Part shown: piece after piece, positions 17,306 to 26,038 of the stretch
Numbering within the stretch: position 1 is the stretch's first letter
Layout: every line of letters starts with the position of its first letter
Origin: Comamonas kerstersii
GTDB lineage: Bacteria; Pseudomonadota; Gammaproteobacteria; Burkholderiales; Burkholderiaceae_C
Direction of reading: 5' to 3'
Length of the DNA: 64,000 nt
Assembly (NCBI RefSeq): GCF_008801935.1
Contig: NZ_VZOT01000003.1
Coordinates: 62,001 to 126,000, forward strand
Notes under the pieces: generated by a model
Database searches by the model: none
Told to the model about the DNA's origin: nothing
What the model saw: the letters and a program-made list of their open reading frames with translations, nothing else
Made by a program: the position numbers and the translations under genes

Positions 17306-17850
17306 AACTCAGCAAAAACTGGGATGAAGTCTGCTACCCCTTTATTCACCAGACCTCTTACCTGTGCGACTTTGAAGTCACCACCGATGAGCTATGTGCG
17401 TTGATTGGCAGCGCCATTGCAGCCATGCCCGATGACATGCAAGACATGCGCCAGGACCTTGAAACGCTGCAGCCCCTGGCTTTTCACATCAATGGCTCCA
17501 TCCGTGGACGTCTTGCTGTGACCGAAAACGACCAGCAATGGCTGCTGGGCAGACTGCAGCACTACCGCACCGAGGTTGGTGAGCGTGAACATATTTTTGT
17601 GCTGCCTCGCGGCACTGCCCCCGTGCCACAACTGCACCAGGCACGATCTGCCGCCAAAAAGGCGATTCGCTGCATGGTGCGTGTGGAGGAGGAAGGGCAA
17701 AAGACCGTGCCAGACATCCTGCCACGCATGTGCAATACGCTGTGCAATCTGTTTTTCTTGATGACACTGGTCGTCAATCAACGCCGTGGTGTCGAAGCAG
17801 TCCCATTCACGAGCAAGAGCTATGGAAAGCCAGCCTCATCTGCGGACTGA
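17302..17850 (+). CDS. PduO-like cobalamin adenosyltransferase homologue, N-terminally short
   Basis: A 182-residue protein whose C-terminal half resembles PduO-type ATP:cob(I)alamin adenosyltransferases: HIFVLPRGTAPVPQLHQARS and AAKKAIRCMVRVEEEG correspond to their FVLPGG...LHLARTVCRRAERRVV stretch, and ILPRMCNTLCNLFFLMTLVVN to the final helix. The usual N-terminal ATP-binding TKTGDxGxT motif is absent. Position as third gene of the riboswitch operon, with ATGA overlap to btuF, supports a B12 role: either adenosylation with a divergent site or cobalamin binding without catalysis. The frame is open to 17188, but that part overlaps btuF. It converges on the next gene. Confidence 0.68.
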   Translation: MKLSKNWDEVCYPFIHQTSYLCDFEVTTDELCALIGSAIAAMPDDMQDMRQDLETLQPLAFHINGSIRGRLAVTENDQQWLLGRLQHYRTEVGEREHIFVLPRGTAPVPQLHQARSAAKKAIRCMVRVEEEGQKTVPDILPRMCNTLCNLFFLMTLVVNQRRGVEAVPFTSKSYGKPASSAD

Positions 17851-17891
17851 ACGGCATCGACCAGTGCTTGAGCGAACGTGCCGAAGCCTTG

Positions 17892-19160
17892 TTATTGATC
17901 GTTCGCAGGCTGCTGTGCCATGGCCTGCGCACACGCAAAAGCACTGGCCCAAGCCCACTGGAAGTTATAGCCACCCAGCCAGCCTGTGATGTCAACGACT
18001 TCACCAATGCAATACAGGCCAGACTGAGATTTAGCCTCCATGGTTTTTTGCGACAAGGCTTTGGTGTCAATGCCACCCAAAGTCACTTCCGCTTTTTTAT
18101 AGCCTTCTGAACCACTGGGCGTGATTTCCCAGCGGGACAATTTCTCTGCCAACGCAGCCAGCGCTTTATCGCTGACCTCATTGATCGGACGTTGCAGCTC
18201 AGGCCGCTGTGCGGTCCAGGCATCCGCCAAGCGACCGGGCATATAGGCAGACAACTCGTTCGCGACGAGCTTGCGAGAGCAGCTTTTGGCTTGCTGCAGT
18301 AATTCGCCCACATCGCTACCAGGTAGCAGATTGATTTTGAGCGGAGTGCCTTCTTTCCAGTAGCTGGAAATTTGCAGCACCGCTGGGCCAGACAAACCAC
18401 GGTGCGTGAACAGCAAATCCTCTTGGAAAGTCACTCTCTCTTTTTGGCTGCCCGTACTGATCTCCACGTTCAGCGCCAGGCCAGCCAGCTGTGCATAAGG
18501 CTGCCAGTGCTCGCCATCAAAGGTCAGAGGCACCAGGCCTGGGCGGCGCTCTACCAAAGGCAGGCCAAACTGCTGTGCCAGACGGTAGCCAAAGTCTGTG
18601 GCGCCAATTTTGGGGATCGACAGGCCACCCGTGGCCAGCACCAGGCACCGTGCATGAACAACACCGCGATCCGTGTGCACTGCATATTTGCGGCTGTGTG
18701 CCTGGGCTGGATCAAACGCCACTTTCTTTACGCTGCACGGCTGCCAGCGCTGTACGTGACCAGCCTGGCATTCCGCCAAGAGCATCTGAATGATGTCCTC
18801 GGCACTACGGCTGGCAAACAACTGCCCCTTGTGCTTTTCTTCATAGGCAATGCCGTGCTTGTCCAGCAAGGCGATGAAGTCGTTAGGCGTATAGCGAGAC
18901 AGCGCAGAGCGGCAAAACTGGGGGTTTTGACCCACATAGTGTTTGTGTGGGGCGCGCACATCCAAGTCCCGGTTCGTAAAGTTGCAGCGCCCACCACCTG
19001 AGATACGGATCTTCTCTGCCACCTTCTCCGCATGATCAATCAGCAGCACCTTCAGGCCCAGTTGTCCGGCTTGTGCCGAACAGAACAAACCGGCTGCCCC
19101 CGCTCCCAGGATGATGGCGTCAAAGTCAGTTTCAGCGGATGGATAGGTTGCAGCAGTCAT
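17892..19160 (-). CDS. HI0933/BaiN-family flavoprotein (NAD(P)/FAD-dependent oxidoreductase)
   Basis: The 422-residue protein starts with a dinucleotide-binding motif (AIILGAGAAGLFCSAQAG) and has the family signature EKIRISGGGRCNFTNRD, then VLATGGLSIPKIGATDFGYRLAQ and a C-terminal second FAD contact ending GGYNFQWAWASAFACAQA. HI0933/YhiN proteins are widespread flavoproteins whose physiological reaction is poorly defined; they are not established as part of a pathway. It is monocistronic, convergent with the B12 operon (41 bases between the stop codons). The start at 19160 gives the standard family length. Confidence 0.9.
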   Translation of the reverse strand: MTAATYPSAETDFDAIILGAGAAGLFCSAQAGQLGLKVLLIDHAEKVAEKIRISGGGRCNFTNRDLDVRAPHKHYVGQNPQFCRSALSRYTPNDFIALLDKHGIAYEEKHKGQLFASRSAEDIIQMLLAECQAGHVQRWQPCSVKKVAFDPAQAHSRKYAVHTDRGVVHARCLVLATGGLSIPKIGATDFGYRLAQQFGLPLVERRPGLVPLTFDGEHWQPYAQLAGLALNVEISTGSQKERVTFQEDLLFTHRGLSGPAVLQISSYWKEGTPLKINLLPGSDVGELLQQAKSCSRKLVANELSAYMPGRLADAWTAQRPELQRPINEVSDKALAALAEKLSRWEITPSGSEGYKKAEVTLGGIDTKALSQKTMEAKSQSGLYCIGEVVDITGWLGGYNFQWAWASAFACAQAMAQQPANDQ

Positions 19161-19299
19161 AAATCAGGGCGTTGCAGGGACAGGAATCCCAAGTAAAACG
19201 AGGCGGCAGTTTAGCCAAACCTCCGATCACTTGTGCATCACCGGTAGTTCGTTGCGCGCCCGGCTGATTGAGCTGCCTGAACAAAGCAGCTTCAGCCCA

Positions 19300-20331
19300 T
19301 CACAATGACTTCACCGCAAGCCGCTCCTTGGCAAGCTGGGTACCAGCAGCCAGGGCTTTCAGCTTGCGCCATGCCACATCGCGCCCCATCGGTGCCAGGC
19401 CACAGTTGGTGCAAGGTAACAAGTGTTCCTTAGGCACAAACTCCAGCGCCTTGGAGATGGTGTCTGCGACCTCCTCAGGTGTCTCCACCACATCGCTGGC
19501 CACATCGATCACGCCCACCAGCACGTCCTTGCCCACCAGCAGTTTCATCAGTTCAGGAGGCACATGGGAGTGGATGCACTCCAGACTCACCTGGTCAATG
19601 CTGCTGCGCGCCAGTGCGGGGAACACCTCTTCGTACTGCCGCCACTCTTCACCCAGGGTGCTCTTCCAGTCGGTATTGGCCTTGATGCCGTAGCCATAGC
19701 AGATATGTACCGCTGTGGTGCAGGTCAAGCCTTGTGCGGCACGCTCAAGTGCCTGTACACCCCAGTCTGCGGCGTCCTTCATATAGACATTGAATGCAGG
19801 CTCATCAAACTGGATGATGTCAACGCCATCCGCCTGCAGCGCCAGGGCTTCCTGATTCAGCAATTCGGCAAAAGCAAAAGCCAGCTTGATCTTGTCACCG
19901 TAGTAATTGTCTGCCACGGTGTCGATGATGGTCATGGGTCCAGGCAAGGTGAACTTGAGCTTCTTTTTCGTATGAGCGCGCGCCAGCTGCGCTTCAAAGG
20001 CATGAACGCGGCCCTTCAGGCGCAGCGCCGACACCACCTGCGGCACCATGGCGTCATAGCGGTTGTTACGAATGCCCATCTTGACCTTGTTCTCAAAGTC
20101 AATGCCCTCGACTTGCTCCAGAAAGCCATGCACAAAGTGCTGCCTGGACTGTTCGCCATCGCAAATGATGTCCAGGCCCGCATCTTCCTGGGCTTTGATC
20201 CACAGCAGGGTGGCATCCGCCTTGGCTTGCAGCAGTGCATCGCCTTCCGCTTTCCACTGCGGCCAGAGCTTGTTGGTTTCTGCCAGCCAGGCTGGTTTTG
20301 GCAAACTGCCTGCAATAGAAGTCTCAAACAT
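19300..20331 (-). CDS. mesD: Core methionine synthase MesD (MetE catalytic domain only)
   Basis: A 343-residue single-domain protein matching only the C-terminal barrel of MetE. Zinc-site residues appear in VHICYGYG, SLECIHSH and LLPCTNCGLAP; FTLPGPMTI and IQFDEPAFN are catalytic-core motifs. It lacks the N-terminal MetE domain. Beside a DUF1852 gene (MesX), this is the arrangement known for the MesD/MesX methionine synthases, which methylate homocysteine without the usual MetE N-terminal domain and depend on MesX and oxygen. The start at 20331 has AGAGGA upstream; a frame from 20346 would run through that site. Last gene of the mesX-flavin reductase-mesD set. Confidence 0.88.
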   Translation of the reverse strand: MFETSIAGSLPKPAWLAETNKLWPQWKAEGDALLQAKADATLLWIKAQEDAGLDIICDGEQSRQHFVHGFLEQVEGIDFENKVKMGIRNNRYDAMVPQVVSALRLKGRVHAFEAQLARAHTKKKLKFTLPGPMTIIDTVADNYYGDKIKLAFAFAELLNQEALALQADGVDIIQFDEPAFNVYMKDAADWGVQALERAAQGLTCTTAVHICYGYGIKANTDWKSTLGEEWRQYEEVFPALARSSIDQVSLECIHSHVPPELMKLLVGKDVLVGVIDVASDVVETPEEVADTISKALEFVPKEHLLPCTNCGLAPMGRDVAWRKLKALAAGTQLAKERLAVKSL

Positions 20332-20401
20332 CAGGGTTCCTCTCAAACAATAAACAAAAAGTGGGGGGCGCTCCCCTGTATGGAGAGCGCGAAGTGAGCA
20401 C

Positions 20402-20962
20402 TCAGGGAGTCACCGCTGGTGCGCGGCATATGAGTTCAATCACAGGCAATGCCCGATCCACGGACAACTGGGCACGCTCCAGCAAGGCTGCGCTGTGCAG
20501 GCGATGGCTCTCAAAATCGCTGTCTGTCGCATAAACGCCCAGCGGCAAAGTGCGCGCCTGAAAAAAGCTGAACAAGGGCCGCAGCTGGTGATCAATCATC
20601 AAGGCGTGACGCTGACTGCCGCCTGTGGCAGCCAGCAGGATCGGTTTATCGATCAAGGCATCCTGATGGATCAAGTCAAAAAAGTGCTTGAACATGCCGG
20701 TGTAAGAGCCCCGAAAGACCGGGGTAACCACTACCAGAACATCTGCTTGCTCCACTTCCTCCAGCGCTTGCTCCACCACACCTGGCACTTGAGCGCGCCA
20801 TGTCGTGCCCGCTAACTGCGGCACCAGCGTGCCGAGGACGGTCAACCGTGGTTCAACAGGCAGCTTCTGGGCCATCAAGTGCAGCAAATGTTCTGCCAGA
20901 ACTGTGGATTTGGAGCTTTGCTGCACCCCACCAGAGATCGCAACTACACGCAATGGGCGCAT
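20402..20962 (-). CDS. NADPH-dependent FMN reductase (SsuE/MsuE family)
   Basis: A flavodoxin-fold protein of 186 residues. The phosphate-binding loop VVAISGGVQQSSKSTVLAEHLL, VLVVVTPVFRGSYTGMFKHFFD and LLAATGGSQRHALMIDHQLRPL are the signature of SsuE/MsuE reductases, which supply free reduced FMN to partner oxygenases. Lying between mesX and mesD, it may provide reduced flavin to the oxygen-dependent MesX/MesD reaction; that link is inference. The start at 20962 (MRPLRVVAISGG) fits the fold; the frame is open to 21001. About 48 bases separate it from mesX, so cotranscription is likely. Confidence 0.87.
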   Translation of the reverse strand: MRPLRVVAISGGVQQSSKSTVLAEHLLHLMAQKLPVEPRLTVLGTLVPQLAGTTWRAQVPGVVEQALEEVEQADVLVVVTPVFRGSYTGMFKHFFDLIHQDALIDKPILLAATGGSQRHALMIDHQLRPLFSFFQARTLPLGVYATDSDFESHRLHSAALLERAQLSVDRALPVIELICRAPAVTP

Positions 20963-21010
20963 GATGGCTCTTTCATAAATATGTATCTCAGCGCTATCCA
21001 TGCACGGCGT

Positions 21011-21994
21011 TTAAACCTGTACATGCGAAGCCCATTGCGCAAGGATTTTTTCGTAGGGCTTGATAAACCATGCTTCGGTCAACTTGCCCTGATTGACGGC
21101 CAATTGGTTGCGCTCTTCACGGTCGTAGAAAATCTGCGTCAATGAATAGTCGGTATGCTTCAAGCTAGGTTGAAAGCGTGTAGCAGCTGGGGCATTGGCG
21201 TTATAAATCTCAGGGCGATAGATCTTCTGGAAAGTTTCCATGACGCTGATGGCCGCAATCATCTCCAGATTGGCATAATCTGCAAGCAGATCGCCAATAA
21301 AATAAAAAGCCAGAGGTGCAGCACTGTTTGCAGGCATGAAGTAACGTACCTTCATACCCATTTTCTCAAAATACCTGTCTGTGATGGATGGAGCATCCTG
21401 GGTGTACTCCATGCCAAGCACAGGATGATGCGTACCCGTGCGGTAATAAGTTTTACCAGCAGCAATGCTCAGACAAATCAGCGGATAGTTCCTGAAATTT
21501 TCCTGGTAAGCCTTGGAGTTCAGAAAGTGCTTGAACAGCTTTCCGTGCAACACACCAAATTCCTCTGGCTCACTAAACTCCGGCTTGTTTTCGTTGTGAT
21601 TTTTCAGCAAGACGCTGAAGTCATAGTCACGCACATAAGACGAGAAGCTGTTGCCGCCACTGCCCTCGATGTGCAGCCCCGCTTGCCTGTCAATAATATT
21701 GGTTTTTAGTATTTCAATCAGTGGAAGCTCATGCTTTAATGCTTCCCCATTGATTTTCATATCCGCAGAAACAATTTCCAGCTCAATCGCATAGCGATCA
21801 CCATTGGGGTTATCCCAGTGCGCCAGACTGTTAAAACGATTATTCATCATCTGTATCGTACGGCGCAAATTTTCCTTGCGATTTTCACCGCGCGCCAAGT
21901 TGGCAAAATTGGTGGTCAGCCTGGTTTTATTCGATGGCTGATAGTTCTCATCAAAAATGAACTTTTCAATGCTAAAAGTGAAGTCTGGATACAT
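21011..21994 (-). CDS. mesX: DUF1852 protein MesX, partner of MesD
   Basis: A 327-residue soluble protein matching DUF1852: an N-terminal stretch YPDFTFSIEKFIFDENYQPS, TTNFANLARG, and the C-terminal EIYNANAPAATRFQPSLKHT. DUF1852 genes are found almost only next to MesD, and MesX is known to be required for MesD activity; its chemistry is not settled. Here it is the first gene of the operon, with AGGGAAAAG five to eight bases upstream of the ATG and divergent from metR across about 400 bases. It is lower in GC than the housekeeping genes, like the intergenic region. Confidence 0.88.
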   Translation of the reverse strand: MYPDFTFSIEKFIFDENYQPSNKTRLTTNFANLARGENRKENLRRTIQMMNNRFNSLAHWDNPNGDRYAIELEIVSADMKINGEALKHELPLIEILKTNIIDRQAGLHIEGSGGNSFSSYVRDYDFSVLLKNHNENKPEFSEPEEFGVLHGKLFKHFLNSKAYQENFRNYPLICLSIAAGKTYYRTGTHHPVLGMEYTQDAPSITDRYFEKMGMKVRYFMPANSAAPLAFYFIGDLLADYANLEMIAAISVMETFQKIYRPEIYNANAPAATRFQPSLKHTDYSLTQIFYDREERNQLAVNQGKLTEAWFIKPYEKILAQWASHVQV

Positions 21995-22393
21995 GGTCGT
22001 CTTTTCCCTTCAGAATAAATTCTGAAATTTCGTGAAATTTTCTAAATCTATTTAAAACATTGAATGCAGCAAACCTGCGATATGCATGCAATGTTTTTTA
22101 TTTTCAATTCTTCGCATTCAGGCAAATCCGGCTTCAAATCATGCTGGGCTGTCAATCATCGAAATGCCAGCACTACGCTCAGCAGCAGCCAAGAGCATCG
22201 GCATGTGAAACAGAGGGCAAGAACAGAACAGCGACATACAAACCTTGAGAGAAACATGAGTGCCCAGTGCAGTGCAAGCTGCAACAAGGAATGCATGAAT
22301 ACTATAAAAGTTATATCTTGCAGTAAAACGAGAATTTTTCAGATAAACTTGAGGAAAACTAATAGCCTTAAGTTTTCGCACCAACGACCTGCT
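21995..22393. promoter_or_regulatory. Divergent mesX/metR control region
   Basis: About 400 AT-rich bases without a convincing gene. A perfect dyad TTCAGAAT-AA-ATTCTGAA lies at 22009-22026, directly upstream of the mesX ribosome binding site, followed by TGAAATTTCGTGAAATTTTC, which holds TGAA half-sites resembling MetR boxes (TGAA-N5-TTCA). The metR leader holds no open frame in register that looks like protein. MetR binding is inferred. Confidence 0.4.
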
Positions 22394-23335
22394 GTGATCC
22401 TCTCCCCTTTTCTGGAGCTGCGCCATCTGCGTACGCTCTGCGCCCTGCAAGAAACCGGCAGCCTGGCTCGCGCTGCGCAGATGCTCAACGTTACCCAGTC
22501 TGCGCTATCTCACCAGATCAAATTTCTGGAAGAGCGCTACGGCAGCCCGCTGTTTGAGCGCAAATCCAGCCCGCTGAAGTTCAGTGCCATTGGCGAACGC
22601 CTGCTGGAACTGGGGGCCCATATCCTGCCCGAGGTTGAACAGGCGGAACGCGATGTGCTGCGCCTGTCGCAAGGTGGCGGTGGCACGCTGCGCATCGTGG
22701 TGGAGTGCCATACCTGCTTTGACTGGCTCATGCCCGCCATGGATGTCTTCCGCCAGCGCTGGCCGGATGTAGAGCTGGACATCGTCTCCGGCTTTCACCC
22801 CGACCCCGTGGCGCTCATCCTGCAAAACCGGGCAGAAGTCGCCATCGTGGGCGATCCCGATGAGGATGACCCCGTCGTCTACCACCCGCTGTTTCGCTAT
22901 GAAATGCTGGCGCTGATTGCCAAGCAGCACCACCTGTCTGAGCGCAGCTACCTGCAAGCGCAGGACTTCGCCAGCGAAGTGCTCATCAGCTACCCCATCC
23001 CTGACGATATGCTGGACATCATGCGGCAAGTGCTCATCCCTGCCGGAGTCACCCCCGCAGGGCGGCGCACCAGTGAGCTCACGGTGGCCATGCTGCAACT
23101 GGTGGCCAGTGGCCGCGGCATTGCTACCTTGCCGATGTGGACGGTGCAAAGCTATCTGGAAAAAGGCTATGTAGCCGCCAAGCCCATTACGCCCAACGGT
23201 CTGCATGCACACCTGTATATGGCCAGCAGCCCTGAAGTGGCACAGCGCCCGTGGATGCAGGATTTTGTGCGCATTACCCGGGAATGCACTTACAAGGCAT
23301 TGCCGGGCATTGAACTGCTGCATCCGAAGCCGTAG
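22394..23335 (+). CDS. metR: LysR-family regulator MetR
   Basis: A 313-residue LysR-type regulator from the GTG at 22394 (MILSPFLELRHLRTL). The N-terminal helix-turn-helix is GSLARAAQMLNVTQSALSHQ, and the effector domain contains the MetR-like IVVECHTCFDWLMPAMDVF and SGFHPDPVALIL. MetR uses homocysteine as coactivator for methionine genes; being divergent from mesX it probably activates the mesX-mesD operon. The frame is open to 22064, but the upstream part has no family similarity. No strong Shine-Dalgarno was seen, so the start rests on alignment with known MetR proteins. Confidence 0.88.
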   Translation: MILSPFLELRHLRTLCALQETGSLARAAQMLNVTQSALSHQIKFLEERYGSPLFERKSSPLKFSAIGERLLELGAHILPEVEQAERDVLRLSQGGGGTLRIVVECHTCFDWLMPAMDVFRQRWPDVELDIVSGFHPDPVALILQNRAEVAIVGDPDEDDPVVYHPLFRYEMLALIAKQHHLSERSYLQAQDFASEVLISYPIPDDMLDIMRQVLIPAGVTPAGRRTSELTVAMLQLVASGRGIATLPMWTVQSYLEKGYVAAKPITPNGLHAHLYMASSPEVAQRPWMQDFVRITRECTYKALPGIELLHPKP

Positions 23336-23348
23336 CAGCCAAATTTTC

Positions 23349-23396
23349 ATAGCAAAAACACATGCTAAGGCTTATGTATCAGGCGCTGACAGCTAT
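23349..23396. repeat. Degenerate dyad repeat, copy 5
   Basis: ATAGC at 23349 and GCGCTGACAGCTAT at 23383-23396 are the outer ends of the Comamonadaceae-type intergenic repeat; the middle is short and unlike the other copies. It lies between the convergent ends of metR and the AAA ATPase gene. Confidence 0.45.
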
Positions 23397-23423
23397 TAAA
23401 ACTATATAAACCTCAGCACTTGT

Positions 23424-25518
23424 TTACACAAACCCCATCGACCGGCCAGCACCTTGCTTGACCGCGCATTCCGCTTCCAGCGCTGCAATCAGGCTGGCCG
23501 CGCTGCGCACTGGGCGAAACCGGCTCTGGCGCACTACCACGGCAAAGTCACCTGGCGTCAGGCTGTGCAGTCGCGCCAGCTGTGCGCGCTCTGCGTCTGA
23601 AGGCGCAGGCAGCTGCATGCGTTCGCACTGAGCGCACAGCAGTGCCCAGGCTTGCTGTGGCTGCAGAAAGTCAAACTTCACTTTCAGGTCAAAACGCCGC
23701 AGTGCAGCCTGATCCAGCCCGTCCATGAGATTGGTCGAAGCAATGAACACCCCCGGAAAAGCTTCCATCTGCGTGAGCATTTCATTGACCAGGCTCACCT
23801 CCCTGCCACGCTGTGCGCCACGGCGGTCCTGCAAGAAGCTGTCCACCTCATCCATCATCAGCACCGCCTGCTCCGACTGCGCATCCCCAAATGCCCGCGC
23901 AATGTTCTGCTCACTCTTGCCCGCATAGGGCGAAATCAGATCCGACACCCGCTTAACCGTCAGCGGCATGCCCAGCTGCTCTGCCAGCCAGCAGCCATAG
24001 GCGGCCGGACTGTGTACCCACCAGCCCCCGAGCCACCTCCTCCAGATCAGCGTCAGCCTGGATGAATGCAGGGTCATAGCCCATGGCCACATCTGCACTC
24101 CCTTGCCTGAGCGGCGTGTGGTGCCCCTGCACGCGCAAAGTGCTGCTGACCAGATGCTCAAACGCAGCAGCGGTCTTCTCCGCCCCCAGCTGCTGACTGA
24201 TGGCACGTACCACCCCACCCGCCTTGGCAATCACTGCCGGAGCCAGACTGTCAACTTCTGCAATTGCCGCAATACGCGGCGCATCCAGCAAGTCACCGCA
24301 GCGCATGCGCAGCATCTGCTCACGCTGCTTTCTGGGAGGCACCGGCAGTTCAATGACCATGTCAACACGGCGCACAAAAGCTGGGTCCATGCCGCGCACT
24401 GTGTTGGAGAGCCATACCGTCGGCACCGGGTTGTCCTCCAGCATGCGGTTGACCCAGGCCTTGCGCACCTGCGCCGTGCTCTTGCGGCCAAACATCAGGT
24501 CGCCATCGTTGAAGACATCCTCAGCCTCATCAAACACCACCAGCGCCGTGCGCTGCGCAAAAAAACTCTGCGCGGCCCGAAAGGCACGCAGGCGGTGCTC
24601 TCCGTTGATGGGGTCGCCGTCTTCATCTTCGCTGGACACCTCAAACAACTCACAGCCCAGCTCCTGCGCCAGTGCACGCGCCAGTTCGCTCTTGCCTGTA
24701 CCAGGCGCCCCATGCAAAAAGATGTTCACGCCACGCCGGCATGTCTGCGCCGTGTGCTGCAGATACGGCTGCAAAATGTCCAGCGAAGGCTGAATGTGCG
24801 CGTAATCAGCCAGACTGAGCGTGCCCTGCGGTGAAGGGGCAACCGTCCCTTTGAGCAAACCCAGCGGGTCCGTGTCGGCCGAGACCATCAGGTCTGCAAA
24901 CACATCCGACAGCAGGTTCAGCTTGTTGCACAGCGTGCTGGCCCCTCTGCGCTCCACCGACACCAGCCCGGAGCATGCCAGAATCCCTTGTGCACCCAAT
25001 GCGGTACGCACCGCAGCTTCCGGCAGCCCCAGCAGCACTGACAGCACCTGAAACACCCTGGACGACGAAAGCTGGCCCAGCAAATCCCCCGTATCGTCAA
25101 GCAGGCGTTCGTTGTGAATGACCACAACAAACGTCAGGATCTTGCAGTCCGTCTCATCCAGTCCCACCAGCTCGGCCAGCCTGTGCATATTGCGGCGCAT
25201 GAATTCCGAAGCCACGGTCTGCGGCTTGCTGTCTTCAGCCTGCTGGTGCATCTGCCGCAGCGCGCGTTTGACCCGCTTGACCTCAAACTCACTGCTGCTG
25301 CCTTCGCCCCCCTTCAGATAGTCGGGCAAATCAAACTCCGCCTCATCCACCCAGTGCCCCAGACCCAGAGCAACAGCCACTGCATCATTGCGAAAACCAT
25401 GTGTGCACATGAACTCACGCTGGCCGCCCAGCAGCACCAGCAAGCGCAGCATCCACAGTCTGACCAATGGGTCCAGATCCCCACTCACCCCTGAACCCGG
25501 TTTACGCCTTCTTGCCAT
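23424..25518 (-). pseudogene. Tandem AAA+ ATPase, frameshifted with loss of second Walker A
   Basis: Translation from 25518 (MARRRKPGSG, strong AGGAGG site) gives a protein with an N-terminal helical region and a first AAA domain with intact Walker A (LHGAPGTGKSELARAL) and Walker B (TALVVFDEAEDVF). At the second AAA domain the frame runs into nonsense after DLEEVARGLVGTQSGRL. The continuation is in another frame: AAYGCWLAEQLGMPLTVKRV, AGKSEQNIARAF, Walker B AVLMMDEVDSF, ending at 23424. The expected glycine-rich GPPGTGKT segment between the two parts is missing, so a deletion of about 40 bases removed Walker A and shifted the frame. Original role unknown; such tandem ATPases occur in defence or stress islands. 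Confidence 0.82.
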
Positions 25519-25647
25519 GCTGTGTCCTCCTGAGATTGCAGCCCCAGATTCTTCACAGCACTGCGTCACGTTGTGTCGCACACCGCCTGCACAGGCACCA
25601 ACTTGCATGCAAGGCCCTCAGCCCACGCACAGACACCCTGAATTTCA

Positions 25648-25675
25648 TTGAGGGCATGAAAAACTGCGCTAGAAT
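25648..25675 (+). promoter_or_regulatory. Predicted promoter of tRNA-Ser copy 2
   Basis: TTGAGG (25648-25653) and TAGAAT (25670-25675) are spaced by 16 bases, about 80 bases before the tRNA. The rest of 25519-25754 shows no gene. Confidence 0.5.
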
Positions 25676-25754
25676 CTTGGTTTCGCCAAATCGCAGAGCC
25701 AATCCTCTGCAGCTGGCAAAGTTTTCGCTGATGCTGCACTGCAGCCCCAGCAAC

Positions 25755-25845
25755 GGAAGGGTGGATGAGCGGTTTAAGTCGCACGCCTGGAAAGCGTGTG
25801 TAGGTTAATAGCCTACCGCGGGTTCGAATCCCGCCCCTTCCGCCA
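25755..25845 (+). tRNA. tRNA-Ser (GGA), copy 2
   Basis: It is identical over all 91 bases to the tRNA at 9913-10003, with anticodon GGA, long variable arm and encoded CCA. The flanks and the terminator differ from copy 1. It sits beside decayed AAA, Abi and restriction genes, consistent with a tRNA-associated insertion hot spot. Confidence 0.97.
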
Positions 25846-25851
25846 AAATAC

Positions 25852-25889
25852 AAAAGCCTTGTAATTCAATGAGTTACAAGGCTTTTTTA
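25852..25889 (+). terminator. Intrinsic terminator after tRNA-Ser copy 2
   Basis: Stem AAAAGCCTTGTAA / TTACAAGGCTTTT with a 9-nt loop, followed by further T residues, seven bases after the tRNA. Confidence 0.9.
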
Positions 25890-25965
25890 ATTTTCACCCC
25901 GAGCAAGAACACTGCCATGCCACAGACTGCACGCTCTGGATGATGTGCAAAAACCCAAAAAGGTC

Positions 25966-26032
25966 TAGAATCACCGTCAACACGGCCCCCTTCAGTGATG
26001 TGCTTGCACTAGCTGCTGGGGGTTTTTCTTTA
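25966..26032 (+). ncRNA. Candidate small RNA with terminator
   Basis: A TAGAAT box (25966-25971) is followed by about 60 bases ending in a stem CCCCC...CAG/CTG...GGGGG and TTTTTCTTTAT. No reading frame is visible. The -35 region is weak. Function unknown; it may equally be the relic of a transcription unit. Confidence 0.3.
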
Positions 26033-26038
26033 TCCCTC

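Noticed and set aside
25566..25853. Minus-strand 95-residue frame
   Set aside because: It runs through tRNA-Ser copy 2; a familiar annotation artefact of tRNA antisense.
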